Origin: Palaemon carinicauda
Taxonomy: Eukaryota; Arthropoda; Malacostraca; Decapoda; Palaemonidae
DNA: 64,000 nucleotides
Assembly: GCF_036898095.1 (NCBI RefSeq)
Contig: NC_090729.1
Coordinates: 69,660,483-69,724,482 of the forward strand
Reading direction: 5' to 3'
Below, in pieces: positions 23,315 through 33,265 of this stretch. Both the position numbers and the translations under genes were made by a program. Positions within the stretch are counted from its first letter, which is position 1. Every line of letters begins with the position of its first letter. The notes beneath the pieces were generated by a model. It searched no databases and was not told the DNA's origin. It saw only the letters and a program-made list of their open reading frames with translations.

Positions 23315-23443
23315 GTAAGTGGGTTTTCGTTTTGTTCCTTGTTTATATTTTGCAGACATTAATTTGTCCCTTAATTATATATACATGGTATATTTCGGAG
23401 GGCGATCCCTCTCCTTCATCACTAATCACTTCAAATCTTTCAG
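23315..23443 (+). other. Predicted intron inside DIRS ORF1
   Basis: The donor is GTAAGT at 23315 and the acceptor CTTTCAG ends at 23443, giving 129 bases in phase 0. Removing it joins two open frames that both look like element protein. Confidence 0.65.
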
Positions 23444-25366
23444 GCCGATGATGAGTCTCTTCGGTCAGCAAGGGCTGCTCTTCGTCCTTGGGTGTCGGGC
23501 TTCGGCAGGAATGGAGACATGGCCTCCCGTCTCTTCCCAGGCTCGACAACTGCAGCAGTCACTCCTGAAGTTGCTGCCCCCTTAATTGAAGAAGTCAGAG
23601 CAACCATTTCCACGGAAGATGAACCCCTCTTACCGCTGGACGTGGCAGATCTAGATCTAGACGTGGAACCCATGGATGAGCAGGTAAGTGGTGCCGAGTT
23701 GGTGGAAACCTTTTTCTCTCCTACTCCTTCTTCTACCTCTTCCTTTCTCGGCTTTGATAAGCCTAAGGCTTCTCCTCGGGATCCCTCTGTCCCCGTACGA
23801 CCCAAGGTGAAGCCACTACGTACTTATAAGTCTTCAGCTTTGCCAGTATCAACGTCACCGGTCCCCGGACCCTCGACTGCTCCTGATGTTCCTATTGCTC
23901 CCCATAAAACCGTGACTTCTAAGAAGTCCAAGTCTATCCAGTCCAAGGCACCACCAACGGGTGGCTCTCAGGTACCCTCCTTCCCCGTCGAACTGATCAG
24001 GGATATAGTCAAGGAGCAAATTCAACAACAGTCTGGGGCTATGACAGAGCTTAAAGATATGGTGGCTACTCTGATCCGCTCCGGAACTCAGATTCCGCCT
24101 CCTTCAGCCCCAGACGCATCGAAGCTACCTCCCTTCGATAAAAACAATCCTTGGAGGTTTGCCTTGCATGCCCCATACTTAGATAGTTCCCTAACTCTAG
24201 AGGGCATAGGCACCCGCCCTAAAGAGGACCTGGAATTCTACCCCCCGGGGCTAGAATTCCCATTCAATGGCTTCGCACGCCTAAAGGAGCATGCATTGGT
24301 TCGAATGGACAAGGTACCGAAGGAAACAGTGATATTTCCGAAAGAGCAGGCCCAAGCTATCTGGGCCAGAACTCTATCAGAGTGGGGGTGTAATAACTCC
24401 AAGCTCACCCCACACAAAGGAGCCTTCACTATTTTTACGACGGCAGCGTCAATCTCTTTACCGCTCATAGACAAAATCACAGAGCTGACAATACAGGCCA
24501 TCAAGGAAGGCTCTCCCATGCCGGCTCTCAAGGAGACGGACCCCACCTCATTGCTTATTCCGAGTACCTCTGCAACCTGGGACGACGCGTCTTCTACCTT
24601 CACAGTGGGGAAGCTAGACCCAGACTGTGCCTCTACTCTTTTTTCTGAGAAGCTACCCAGATTACAAGAGAGTCTTCTCAAAACTGAGTTCGAGACCCGT
24701 AATAGGCTAGCTAGGTCCCTCCACTCCATCACCTCCATAGAGTCCCTAGCATCGGTTTACCCCACGGAAACATTATTCAGGGTTTTCACAAAGAACCTGC
24801 TTCTGTCCTACCAAATAGACCTCCACGACTTCTGGTCGGCTCGAGTTAGCTGCAGGAAGTTCGTTCTGTCTGAGGCTTCCATCAGACATGAACCGAACAG
24901 GCTGATAGCGTCCTCCTGCTGGGGTAAGAACCTATTCCCTCAGAACGAAGTTGATAAGGTTCTTCAGGACGCTGCGAGGGCAAACCAAAATTTGCAAGTA
25001 AGGGGGGGCCTCTCGACCAAAAGAAGGATCGAATCCCAGAAACAGACGTTCTTCAAGAAGAAGCAGAGATTTATTCCTTACAAGACGATCCGGGGTCACT
25101 CGTCGACACAGTCTTCCTCTGCTTCGACTTCTCAGTAACCGGCTCCCCCTCAGCAAGTAGTCTACCTCACTGCTCCCCCAGGTGCACAGCCCAACCCCAC
25201 TTGGATGTCCTCTCCTGCATACAACCCTACCTACGAATCCTCCGGTTCCTTTCGTGGACACCAGAGAGGAAGCTACAGAGGTAGAGGACAGTTCCGCCAG
25301 CGAGGCGGGCCTAAAGCAAGGGGTGCTCGTGGAGGGAAGGGACCTAGGTTCACTCCCTCGCAATGA
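23444..25366 (+). pseudogene. DIRS family 1 ORF1 (gag-like), one nonsense codon, copy B
   Basis: The open frame from the acceptor continues through the first in-frame ATG (23519) to TAA at 25136-25138, then on without a further stop to TGA at 25364-25366. Copy A has CAA (Gln) at the TAA site, so a single change truncates the last 75 residues, which form the Arg-Gly-rich RNA-binding-like tail. The N-terminal part is Pro/Ser/Lys-rich; the middle part is about 95% like copy A. The product without its tail may be made, but probably with reduced nucleic-acid binding (inference). Confidence 0.8.
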
Positions 25367-27203
25367 TGTGTTCCCGGTAGGAGGGAGACTTTATCACTTT
25401 CGAGACCATTGGACCTTCAGTCCATGGGCTCACAGCATAATATCCAAGGGCTTGGGTTGGAAATGGTCACAGGGATCTCCTCCTCCACCAGTGACCTTCT
25501 TCCAGAGACCCACTCCCATCCTGGAAGAGTACACCACAGAGTTACTCAAGAAGAAAGCGATCAAACGGGTTCGATCCCTGAAATTCCAAGGCCGCCTGTT
25601 TACAGTTCCGAAGAAAGACTCGTCGGCGTTGAGAGTAGTTCTGGACTTGTCAAAACTAAACTCTTACATCCTCTGCGACAAGTTCCGTATGCTGACTATC
25701 TCTCAGGTACGGACCTTACTTCCCCGTGGGGCCGTCACCACCTCTATCGATCTTACCGACGCCTATTATCATGTCCCAGTAGCTCAAAACTTCTCTCCTT
25801 ACCTAGGCTTCCGTCTCGGCAAGAAAGCCTTTGCATTCAAAGTCATGCCCTTCGGTCTCAGCATTGCTCCCAGAATATTCACGAAACTGGGAGAGACAGT
25901 GCTCGAACAACTCAGAAACCAAGGGATACAGATCATCGCCTATCTGGACGATTGGCTCATTTGGGCCCAGTCGAACCAGGAATGCAACAGAGCTACGACG
26001 AAGGTAATTAAATTTCTCGCCAAACTGGGATTCCAAGTCAATCTCCGAAAGTCTCGCCTACAACCATCAAGCCACTTCGAATGGTTAAGCATCCGGTGGG
26101 ACCTTTCAAAGCACAGGCTCTCCTTTTCTCCCAAGAAGGTAAGGGAGATAGCTTCCAAGGTCAGGAGCTTTCTCAGACACAAACAGGTTTCCAGAAGAGC
26201 TTTAGAAAGAATCCTCGGCCTTCTCCAATTTGCCTCACTAACCGATCTCCTATCAAAAGCCAAACTCAAAGACATCAATCGAGTTTGGGGAAAGAGAGCT
26301 ACAATACCTCTGAGAGACAAGATCTCGAAGATCCCCTCTGTCTTAAAAATGAGACTACGACCATGGTCCAAACGGAGGAACCTCTCCAAATCGATTCCTC
26401 TACAGTTCCCCTCTCCACAAGTGACAATTCATACCGACGCGTCTCTGAGTGGTTGGGGGGGTTACTCCCAACATCAGATGTTTCAGGGCTCTTGGTCGCC
26501 CGCCATGAAACAGTTCCATATCAATGTTCTCGAAGCCATGGCAGTGTTCTTGACCCTGAAGAGAATCTCTCCTCCGAGGTCGACCCACATCAGAGTGGTC
26601 TCAGACAGCACAGCAGTAGTACACTGCATCCACAGAGGAGGATCCAAGTCACCCAACCTGAATCAGATCCTGGTCACTATCTTCGCCTTGGCAGCCGACA
26701 AAAACTGGTTCCTGTCAGCAACTCACCTAGCAGGAGTCCAGAATGTGATAGCGGACTCACTATCCAGGACAAAACCACTGGAATCAGAATGGTCCCTAGA
26801 CATAAATTCCTTACGGTGGATACTCAGGCTGGTCCCAGGTCTCCAGGTAGATCTACTCGCGACCCACCTCAATCACAAACTCCCCTGTTATGTGACCCCG
26901 AACCTGGACCCTCAGGCTTATGCCATGGACGCATTAACCCTGGATTGGAACCATTGGAAGAAGATCTACTTATTCCCTCCAGTGAATCTTCTACTGAAAG
27001 TCTTACACAAACTACGCTCCTTCCAAGGGGCAGTGGCTTTAGTAGCACCTCACTGGCCAAAGAGCAGTTGGTTTCCTCTCCTCCTCGAGTTGAAACTCCG
27101 TCCCTTCCGGATCCCATCCCCCAAACTGACCCAAGTAGTCCAAACTCGGACTGTGTCAGATTCCTTAAGGATAGCCAAAACCCTAACTTTGTGGATTTCA
27201 TGA
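25182..27203 (+). CDS. DIRS ORF2: RT, RNase H, methyltransferase-like, intact, copy B
   Basis: The 673-codon open frame begins inside the ORF1 tail. Conserved sequence starts at VGGRLYHFRDHW (about 25375). Motifs follow in order: RT motif A TSIDLTDAYYHVPV (near 25745), FGLSIAPRIFTKL, AYLDDWLIWAQ (YLDD, near 25940); RNase H IHTDASLSGWGGY (near 26430), INVLEAMAV, VVSDSTAVVHC; and the Dam-like region VDLLATHLNHKLP ... YLFPPVNLLLKV (26850-27000). It makes the cDNA of the element. There is no obvious strong start codon, so expression by frameshift or reinitiation after ORF1 is likely. The 3' half overlaps ORF3. Confidence 0.9.
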   Translation: MHSPTPLGCPLLHTTLPTNPPVPFVDTREEATEVEDSSASEAGLKQGVLVEGRDLGSLPRNDVFPVGGRLYHFRDHWTFSPWAHSIISKGLGWKWSQGSPPPPVTFFQRPTPILEEYTTELLKKKAIKRVRSLKFQGRLFTVPKKDSSALRVVLDLSKLNSYILCDKFRMLTISQVRTLLPRGAVTTSIDLTDAYYHVPVAQNFSPYLGFRLGKKAFAFKVMPFGLSIAPRIFTKLGETVLEQLRNQGIQIIAYLDDWLIWAQSNQECNRATTKVIKFLAKLGFQVNLRKSRLQPSSHFEWLSIRWDLSKHRLSFSPKKVREIASKVRSFLRHKQVSRRALERILGLLQFASLTDLLSKAKLKDINRVWGKRATIPLRDKISKIPSVLKMRLRPWSKRRNLSKSIPLQFPSPQVTIHTDASLSGWGGYSQHQMFQGSWSPAMKQFHINVLEAMAVFLTLKRISPPRSTHIRVVSDSTAVVHCIHRGGSKSPNLNQILVTIFALAADKNWFLSATHLAGVQNVIADSLSRTKPLESEWSLDINSLRWILRLVPGLQVDLLATHLNHKLPCYVTPNLDPQAYAMDALTLDWNHWKKIYLFPPVNLLLKVLHKLRSFQGAVALVAPHWPKSSWFPLLLELKLRPFRIPSPKLTQVVQTRTVSDSLRIAKTLTLWIS

Positions 27204-28165
27204 AGTTTGCGGCTCGTAAGGATGCGAACATCGACCTGGATTATGTCCTCTTTATAGAATCAGACAAAAGGGACTCTACGATTCGCCAATATGATTCGGC
27301 AGTTAAGAAACTAGCAGATTTCTTAAAAAATTCAGACCATACTGTTATAACTCCTAATTTAACCATCTCCTTCTTTAGGTCCATATTTGACAAAGGCCTA
27401 GCAGCTAGCACTATAACCACCATTAAGTCAGCTTTGAAGAAGGTCTTCCAGGTTGGGTTTAACATTAACCTGGCAGATTCTTATTTCTCTTCTATTCCAA
27501 AAGCATGGGCTAGGCTTCGACCTTCGGTTCGCCCACAAAAGGTCTCTTGGTCTCTGAATGATGTCCTCAAACTTGCCTCAGACACGGACAACGAATCCTG
27601 CTCCTATATCGTTCTTCTTAGGAAGACTTTATTTCTAACAGCTTTGGCCTCGGGTGCTAGAATCTCAGAACTAGCAGCTCTCTCACGAAACTCGGAAAAC
27701 ATAGATTTCCTCCCTTCAGGTGAAGTACGTCTTTCTCCAGACAGAGCTTTCCTAGCTAAAAATGAGGACCCCCAAAATAGGTGGTCCCCTTGGAAGATTA
27801 TTCCTCTTCTCCAAGATACTTCTCTATGTCCAGTCACTACTCTCAGGGCCTTTTTAGCTAGAACTGCCACCCGCTCGTCTGGCCCCTTGTTTATCAGAGA
27901 ACAAGGAGGTACTATTTCCATTCAAGGTATTAGGCAACAGATCCTATACTTCATTAAACAAGCTAATCCGGGATCATTTCCCCATGCTCATGATATCCGG
28001 TCAGTAGCTACCTCCATCAATTATTTCCAAAATATGGATTTTGATGACCTTAAAAAGTACACGGGTTGGAAATCTCCTATGGTCTTCAAACACCACTATC
28101 TAAAGAACTTACAGGCCCTTAAATACCCAACGGTTGCAGCTGGGAGCCTTATCTCTCCACAGTGA
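26081..28165 (+). CDS. DIRS ORF3 tyrosine recombinase, intact, copy B
   Basis: The frame is open from 26081 but overlaps ORF2 in another frame. Recombinase-like sequence starts about 27130 (SDCVRFLKDSQNPNFVDF), so the functional protein is near 340 residues. Catalytic elements are the first Arg in SGARISELAAL (about 27655), the HxxR box HAHDIRS (about 27985) and the Tyr in HHYLKNL (about 28095). A core-binding domain (TIRQYDSAVKKLADFL) precedes them. It would recombine the circular cDNA into the genome. The full catalytic set and lack of lesions suggest potential activity. Confidence 0.9.
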   Translation: MVKHPVGPFKAQALLFSQEGKGDSFQGQELSQTQTGFQKSFRKNPRPSPICLTNRSPIKSQTQRHQSSLGKESYNTSERQDLEDPLCLKNETTTMVQTEEPLQIDSSTVPLSTSDNSYRRVSEWLGGLLPTSDVSGLLVARHETVPYQCSRSHGSVLDPEENLSSEVDPHQSGLRQHSSSTLHPQRRIQVTQPESDPGHYLRLGSRQKLVPVSNSPSRSPECDSGLTIQDKTTGIRMVPRHKFLTVDTQAGPRSPGRSTRDPPQSQTPLLCDPEPGPSGLCHGRINPGLEPLEEDLLIPSSESSTESLTQTTLLPRGSGFSSTSLAKEQLVSSPPRVETPSLPDPIPQTDPSSPNSDCVRFLKDSQNPNFVDFMKFAARKDANIDLDYVLFIESDKRDSTIRQYDSAVKKLADFLKNSDHTVITPNLTISFFRSIFDKGLAASTITTIKSALKKVFQVGFNINLADSYFSSIPKAWARLRPSVRPQKVSWSLNDVLKLASDTDNESCSYIVLLRKTLFLTALASGARISELAALSRNSENIDFLPSGEVRLSPDRAFLAKNEDPQNRWSPWKIIPLLQDTSLCPVTTLRAFLARTATRSSGPLFIREQGGTISIQGIRQQILYFIKQANPGSFPHAHDIRSVATSINYFQNMDFDDLKKYTGWKSPMVFKHHYLKNLQALKYPTVAAGSLISPQ

Positions 28166-28544
28166 TCTCTTGTTCTTCCTTTCATCCCTCTCTTTTCTTC
28201 TCCCTCCTACCCGCCACTCGCACCACGCCGCTTCCTTGGTGGTTCGTTAGCCCTAAGTGTATTCATGTTTGGTTAATATGATTGTAACTATTATTGTGTT
28301 TACCGTAACTTTAGTGTTGGGTTATTCTTAGCCATGTCAGTTTTGTTGCTTGTTGTGCTCTGATACTCGGAGGCTTCCTTGTTATCATGTTTGTTTAGCC
28401 TTACGCTCACTATGTCCTGTGGCTAGTTTATGATTTATGCTTATTTACCTTAATATAATATATGGTTTTCCTCACATGGTGTTTTTTCTCTCTCCTCATT
28501 AGGTTACTAGTTATTATTGGGCTTGGAAGGCATTCTCTGGTACA

Positions 28545-28640
28545 TTTTCACCGGCCGCCACAGGTCGACCCAGAAAAGGGATTTTGACGAAGGAAAAATC
28601 TATTTCTGGGGAGAGACCTGTGGCACCCGGTGAAACCCTT
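28545..28640 (+). repeat. Internal complementary region of copy B
   Basis: The left half equals the reversed left tip (21311 onward); the right half, from about GGGATTTTGACGAAGG, equals the reversed right tip (28960-29025). It is the fused-termini signature of DIRS elements. Confidence 0.9.
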
Positions 28641-28682
28641 CCCTATTATTTTGCACGATCCCACCCTTTCCTTTCCAAGCCA

Positions 28683-29025
28683 TCATGTCCAATACAGAAG
28701 GATGTTGTTCAGATGGCGCTCGCGTCGGGGCGTGGGTGGCGTGGCTCTGGTAGCGTAGCTGGTGCCTCTGTATCGGCCCATCCCTTTGACGAAGGAATTA
28801 GCTAAATGGAAGACAGCCTGTGAATAGTGGTTTTCACGCGCCTCTGCTTTATACACGACACCCACAAGGTGCTCGCGCGAGGGTAGTAACCTCTGCATTC
28901 CATGCTTTTATCTTTCTCTGGTATAATTGGAAGGTTTATATCAGAAAAGTGTATTAGAAGGACCCTTTTCACCGGGCGCCACAGGTCTCTCCCCAGAAAT
29001 ATTTTTCCTTCGTCAAAATCCCTTT
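28683..29025 (+). repeat. Right inverted terminal repeat of copy B
   Basis: It is the reverse complement of 21311-21630, and is nearly identical to 4683-5027 of copy A apart from a few base changes. Confidence 0.88.
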
Positions 29026-29400
29026 ATTAATCATTCTAAACCTTTTTCTTATCCCTCATTCCAAGTATTCCCATTTCTAATTTTCATTCCTTCTTCTCGC
29101 ATTTCTTAAATTAATTGATTTCACTAATTTATTTGAATTAGCGTAGATCTGGCCGAGGAAATGGGCAAGGAGAAGAAACTTGGCTACCCCCCCCTGTCTC
29201 GTCTCTCTTGTCATTTCTCCCTTCCCTCTCCCTGGAGTTTCCCTTAACTGCATATAATAATGATGCATGTAATATTGCCATTTTAGTATCGTATTTATAA
29301 TTAAAAACATAGGGAATTATAATTTTATGGATTATTTACATTCAAATCAGGTGATCAACCCTGCCTAGCCTGTCGTCAACCTCAATTTTCGGATCAAATA
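29026..29400. other. Intronic DNA with repeat Q copy 2
   Basis: This AT-rich sequence contains the second copy of repeat Q (29256-29386, see 20891-21015). The TA target of the following MITE is at 29399-29400. No gene is seen. Confidence 0.65.
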
Positions 29401-30084
<684 letters not shown>

Positions 30085-30104
30085 TAACTCCCTTATTATT
30101 AAGG

Positions 30105-30832
30105 CATGCTATTATTATTATTATTGTTATTATTACTATTATTATTATTATTACTTACTAAGCTACAACCCTAGTTGGAAAAGCAGGATGCTATAATCCC
30201 CGGGCCTCCAACAGGGATAATAGCCTAGAGAGGAGATGAAAAAATAAAATAAAATATTATAAGAAGAGTAAATGGATTTTTGGGCTCGAGCTATATCGTC
30301 CTGATGCAAGTTCCTTCTGGCAGCTTCCTCCTGTATAATATTTCTGTGAGTGATATTACAAGAGAATTACCGTCAGGTATCACGGGGTTCTAACTCTCGG
30401 AACGACTATCCTAAGATACCATGTATAATCAGGGACGTATCCGTAGATAACCATAGATATCTGCACCCCAAGCAGACTTAACCCAGTCAGGGAATCTAAG
30501 GAGGAGGATAGGTGAGGAGCTGTTACACATCCTCTCCCTTCACAGTACTACTCGTCTCTGATAAACTCATTCCAATTTTCGCAGCTAACCTACACATTCG
30601 TGTTTTTTAATAAATATCTCCTATATAAACTATAAAAACTTGAACAAAACAAAAGGAAGAGAAATAAGATAAAATAGCAAGAGAACTCTAACCCAAGACA
30701 GTGGAAGACCATGGTAGAGAGGCTATGGCACTACCCAAGACTAGAGAACAATGGTTTGATTTTGGAGTGTCCTCCTAAAAGAGCTGCATACCTTAGCTAA
30801 AAGTGTCTCTTCTACCCTTACCAAGAGGAAAG
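30105..30832 (-). mobile_element. Retroposon X copy 1, split by a nested insert
   Basis: It starts with an ATT-rich tail (30108-30155) and AGCTACAACCCTAGTTGGAAAA, and matches the reverse complement of 34380-34795. About 340 bases at 30272-30610 are absent from the other copy and look like a second insertion. The element is cut at 30832 by the Gypsy LTR. Confidence 0.75.
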
Positions 30833-31117
30833 TGGGAACTGGTGATAGGTGATGATGTCTTGTAGATGAAGACAGATGATTACAGAGATGGAGAAGTAAA
30901 ATCCCGAGTCGTAGATTACATTTATTCCATGCAGCAAGGGGTTATGAACAGTGGTGCTCTGCAAGGCGTACAGCTCGTGCCAAGAGAAGCAAGAAGACTC
31001 TCAATGCGCATGCAAGGAGTGCTGACACCGCGACTTATGCGCATGCGTTTGTAAAGGACAGAATTTATGAATAGTAAAGGGTGCATATACGAAAGATAAT
31101 ATATACAATAATCTACA
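30833..31117 (-). repeat. 3' LTR of the Gypsy element
   Basis: This 285-base LTR starts TGTAGATT immediately after the polypurine tract and ends in CA (AGTTCCCA). It contains AATAAA (near 30935) as a likely polyadenylation signal. No second LTR is present in the window. Confidence 0.8.
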
Positions 31118-31403
31118 CCTCCCCTCCCCTTTTGCATTCAAATAGGTATCTTGAACGTACTAAGCAAGTTACATACAATGAACTAAGTAAATAATAGTGT
31201 GCAAAGCAAATAACATAAAATGTATCAAATATAAAATTATGCAGCCAGTTGCGTAAATGGCACAAGGGCCTTGTACACTATGTAGGCCTGTTTAATCTTG
31301 GAGACCTGTGGGAAGTTGTGGAGGGAATTGATGACTTTTCTATGTCAGAGCTAGGGACCACAGGGAGATCAGAGTTGGGAACTGGATTGGGACTGGGCAC
31401 TGG

Positions 31404-33041
31404 TTACAAGAAGCGACAGTTCCGACGTAGCACTCCACCACTAGGGAGGCGAATTTCGTACTCGCGTGATCTCGTGCCACCCATGATAATCCCGATCTTG
31501 TCCCACCTATGGGATGTTGGGTCCTGGAGACGGACATGTTGGCCCACATTCAGTCTGGGCAGGGGACGGGCGTGGGCGTCGTAGTTGCGTTTCACTGGAG
31601 CCGCTCTGGCAGCAGCTCGTCGGTCACAATCATGGGCCTTTTCTTGCCAACATTCCATGAAGGACTGAGGATGGGCGGGCACACAAGTACGGAGAGGGTG
31701 ACCATACAGAATCTGGGCAAGAGAGCGACCAGAGTGGTTAGGCATGTTTCGTAACTCAAGAAGGACACGATCAAAAGCCTCACAGTCAATGTTTCCTGAA
31801 GGGGCCGTTTTGAGGATCAAGTGCTTGACAGCTTTGACTGCAGCCTCGGCATGTCCACTAGACTGCGGGTAGTGTGGCGATGAAGTTATGTGGTGTACAC
31901 CCCAACGCTCTGCGAAGTCAGCAAACTCTCTGCTGGTAAACTGGGGTCCTCCATCGGTGCGTAGGCGCAGGGGGACACCTACCTCTCTGAAGTAGCGGCA
32001 AAAGTGCCGTATGGTTGAGGCGGCAGTGGTGTCGCCCTTGCAAGGGACGACCACAGGCCAGCCGGAGAGGCGGTCAGCGACAACAAGGAAGGACTTCCCC
32101 GCTACCTGGAAGAAATCCGCTGATACCGACTCGAAGGGCCTTGATGGGTGGTCATCGTTGTGAAGAGGTTCCTGCTGTTGGCTTGGGCGTAGGACTTGGC
32201 AGGGCTCACAGGCAGCAACGGTGTTAGCAATGTCGGAGTCTATCCCAGGCCAGAAGACAGTTTGTCGAGCTCGACGTTTAGTGGCTTCAACACCTCGGTG
32301 GCTGTCGTGGAGTCTGACGAGTGTGTGGCGACGTAGAGCGGCAGGAACTATTATTCTGGCACCATAGAGCACGAGGGTGCCGTCAGTAGAAAGGGCTTCT
32401 CGCAGCTTCCAATACGGCAGCAAAGAAGTATGCAGGTCGTACCGATTCGTGGGAAATCCGGACACAATACAATCACGAAGGCCGACGTAGTCAGGGTCGG
32501 CCTGCGCTGCTGTTGACATGTCCTGTAGAGTTCGGTCGGCGTTGAGGATTGTGGCATCCTCTTCCTGGGAGGCTATTACGACGTTGATGACAGACCTGAC
32601 ATGTGACATTACTTCAGCACTGCCGATCATATCCTCAGACGTTGGGTAGCTGACAGGTGAGCGCGAAAGTGCATCTGGAATGCTTAAAGACTTGCCAGCA
32701 CGCCACATTGCAGTAAACTGGTATTGTGACATACGTTCCTTCATTCGCTGGAGCCGTGGGTTTTCGATCATGTCCAGTGTGTAGCTGTTGATAATGGGCA
32801 CTAGTGGACGATGGTCTGTTTGCAGAGTGAAGGATGGCAGTCCTAGGAGGTACAAACGGCACTTTGTGAGAGCCCAAGATACAGCAAGCATCTCCAACTC
32901 GATTGTCGCATACCTCGTCTCGGCGTCTGAGAGAAAACGGGATCCACACTGGACTACTCGGAGACGTCCGGAACCATGGTCCTGGATAGTAAACAGAAAC
33001 TTGTTTATCTGAAAGAAAAACATTAGCGCCACTTTTAACAT
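31404..33041 (-). CDS. Gypsy pol fragment: RNase H and integrase
   Basis: This 545-codon open frame begins within RNase H (RYATIELEMLAVSWALTKC, LQTDHRPLVP). Then comes the integrase: an N-terminal HHCC zinc domain (HDSHRGVEATKR ... CEPCQVL near residues 250-290), a catalytic DDE core (SADFFQV, LRTDGGPQFTS, PQSSGHAEAAVK) and a C-terminal RLQDPTSHRWDKIGII region near the end. It would insert the LTR element. It is 5' truncated: the upstream RT is absent, and sequence just above 33012 reads TTTTTCTTTCAG on the sense strand, like a splice acceptor. No internal stop is present. Confidence 0.88.
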   Translation of the reverse strand: MLKVALMFFFQINKFLFTIQDHGSGRLRVVQCGSRFLSDAETRYATIELEMLAVSWALTKCRLYLLGLPSFTLQTDHRPLVPIINSYTLDMIENPRLQRMKERMSQYQFTAMWRAGKSLSIPDALSRSPVSYPTSEDMIGSAEVMSHVRSVINVVIASQEEDATILNADRTLQDMSTAAQADPDYVGLRDCIVSGFPTNRYDLHTSLLPYWKLREALSTDGTLVLYGARIIVPAALRRHTLVRLHDSHRGVEATKRRARQTVFWPGIDSDIANTVAACEPCQVLRPSQQQEPLHNDDHPSRPFESVSADFFQVAGKSFLVVADRLSGWPVVVPCKGDTTAASTIRHFCRYFREVGVPLRLRTDGGPQFTSREFADFAERWGVHHITSSPHYPQSSGHAEAAVKAVKHLILKTAPSGNIDCEAFDRVLLELRNMPNHSGRSLAQILYGHPLRTCVPAHPQSFMECWQEKAHDCDRRAAARAAPVKRNYDAHARPLPRLNVGQHVRLQDPTSHRWDKIGIIMGGTRSREYEIRLPSGGVLRRNCRFL

Positions 33042-33265
33042 ACCGAGGTATCAAAATCATAAAAGTCTGTACAGTATTACTAATCAGTTACATTAGCGTT
33101 GGAAACGCTCGGCACACGTCTGCACTTATGCTAGATTCACCTTTGAATGTGGAACAGTTAATGTGGGCAACCCAGTGCCCTAACACTTAGTTTGTAGAAC
33201 AGTTCGTAACTACACACTCACCCCGGAATTAATCGTCCCAATTAAATCCACTGTTCCTCACAGAG

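Larger units (their letters stand above)
21311..29025 (+). mobile_element. DIRS retrotransposon copy B (family 1), full length
   Basis: This complete 7.7-kb element has inverted terminal repeats (21311-21630 and 28683-29025), a 1.5-kb leader, a cysteine-rich exon, ORF1, overlapping ORF2 and ORF3, and an internal complementary region (28545-28640). Ends were placed where similarity to that region stops. ORF2 and ORF3 are open; ORF1 has one nonsense codon. There is no target duplication, as expected for tyrosine-recombinase integration. Confidence 0.93.
30833..33055 (-). mobile_element. Ty3/Gypsy retrotransposon, 3' half
   Basis: Read on the minus strand: RNase H, integrase, a short 3' region, a polypurine tract (31133-31118, AAAAGGGGAGGGGAGG) and one LTR (31117-30833). 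Gag, protease, most RT and the 5' LTR are missing. The LTR end joins retroposon X. Confidence 0.88.

Noticed and set aside
26869..27921. Minus-strand frames inside DIRS copy B
   Set aside because: They are antisense shadows of ORF2 and ORF3.
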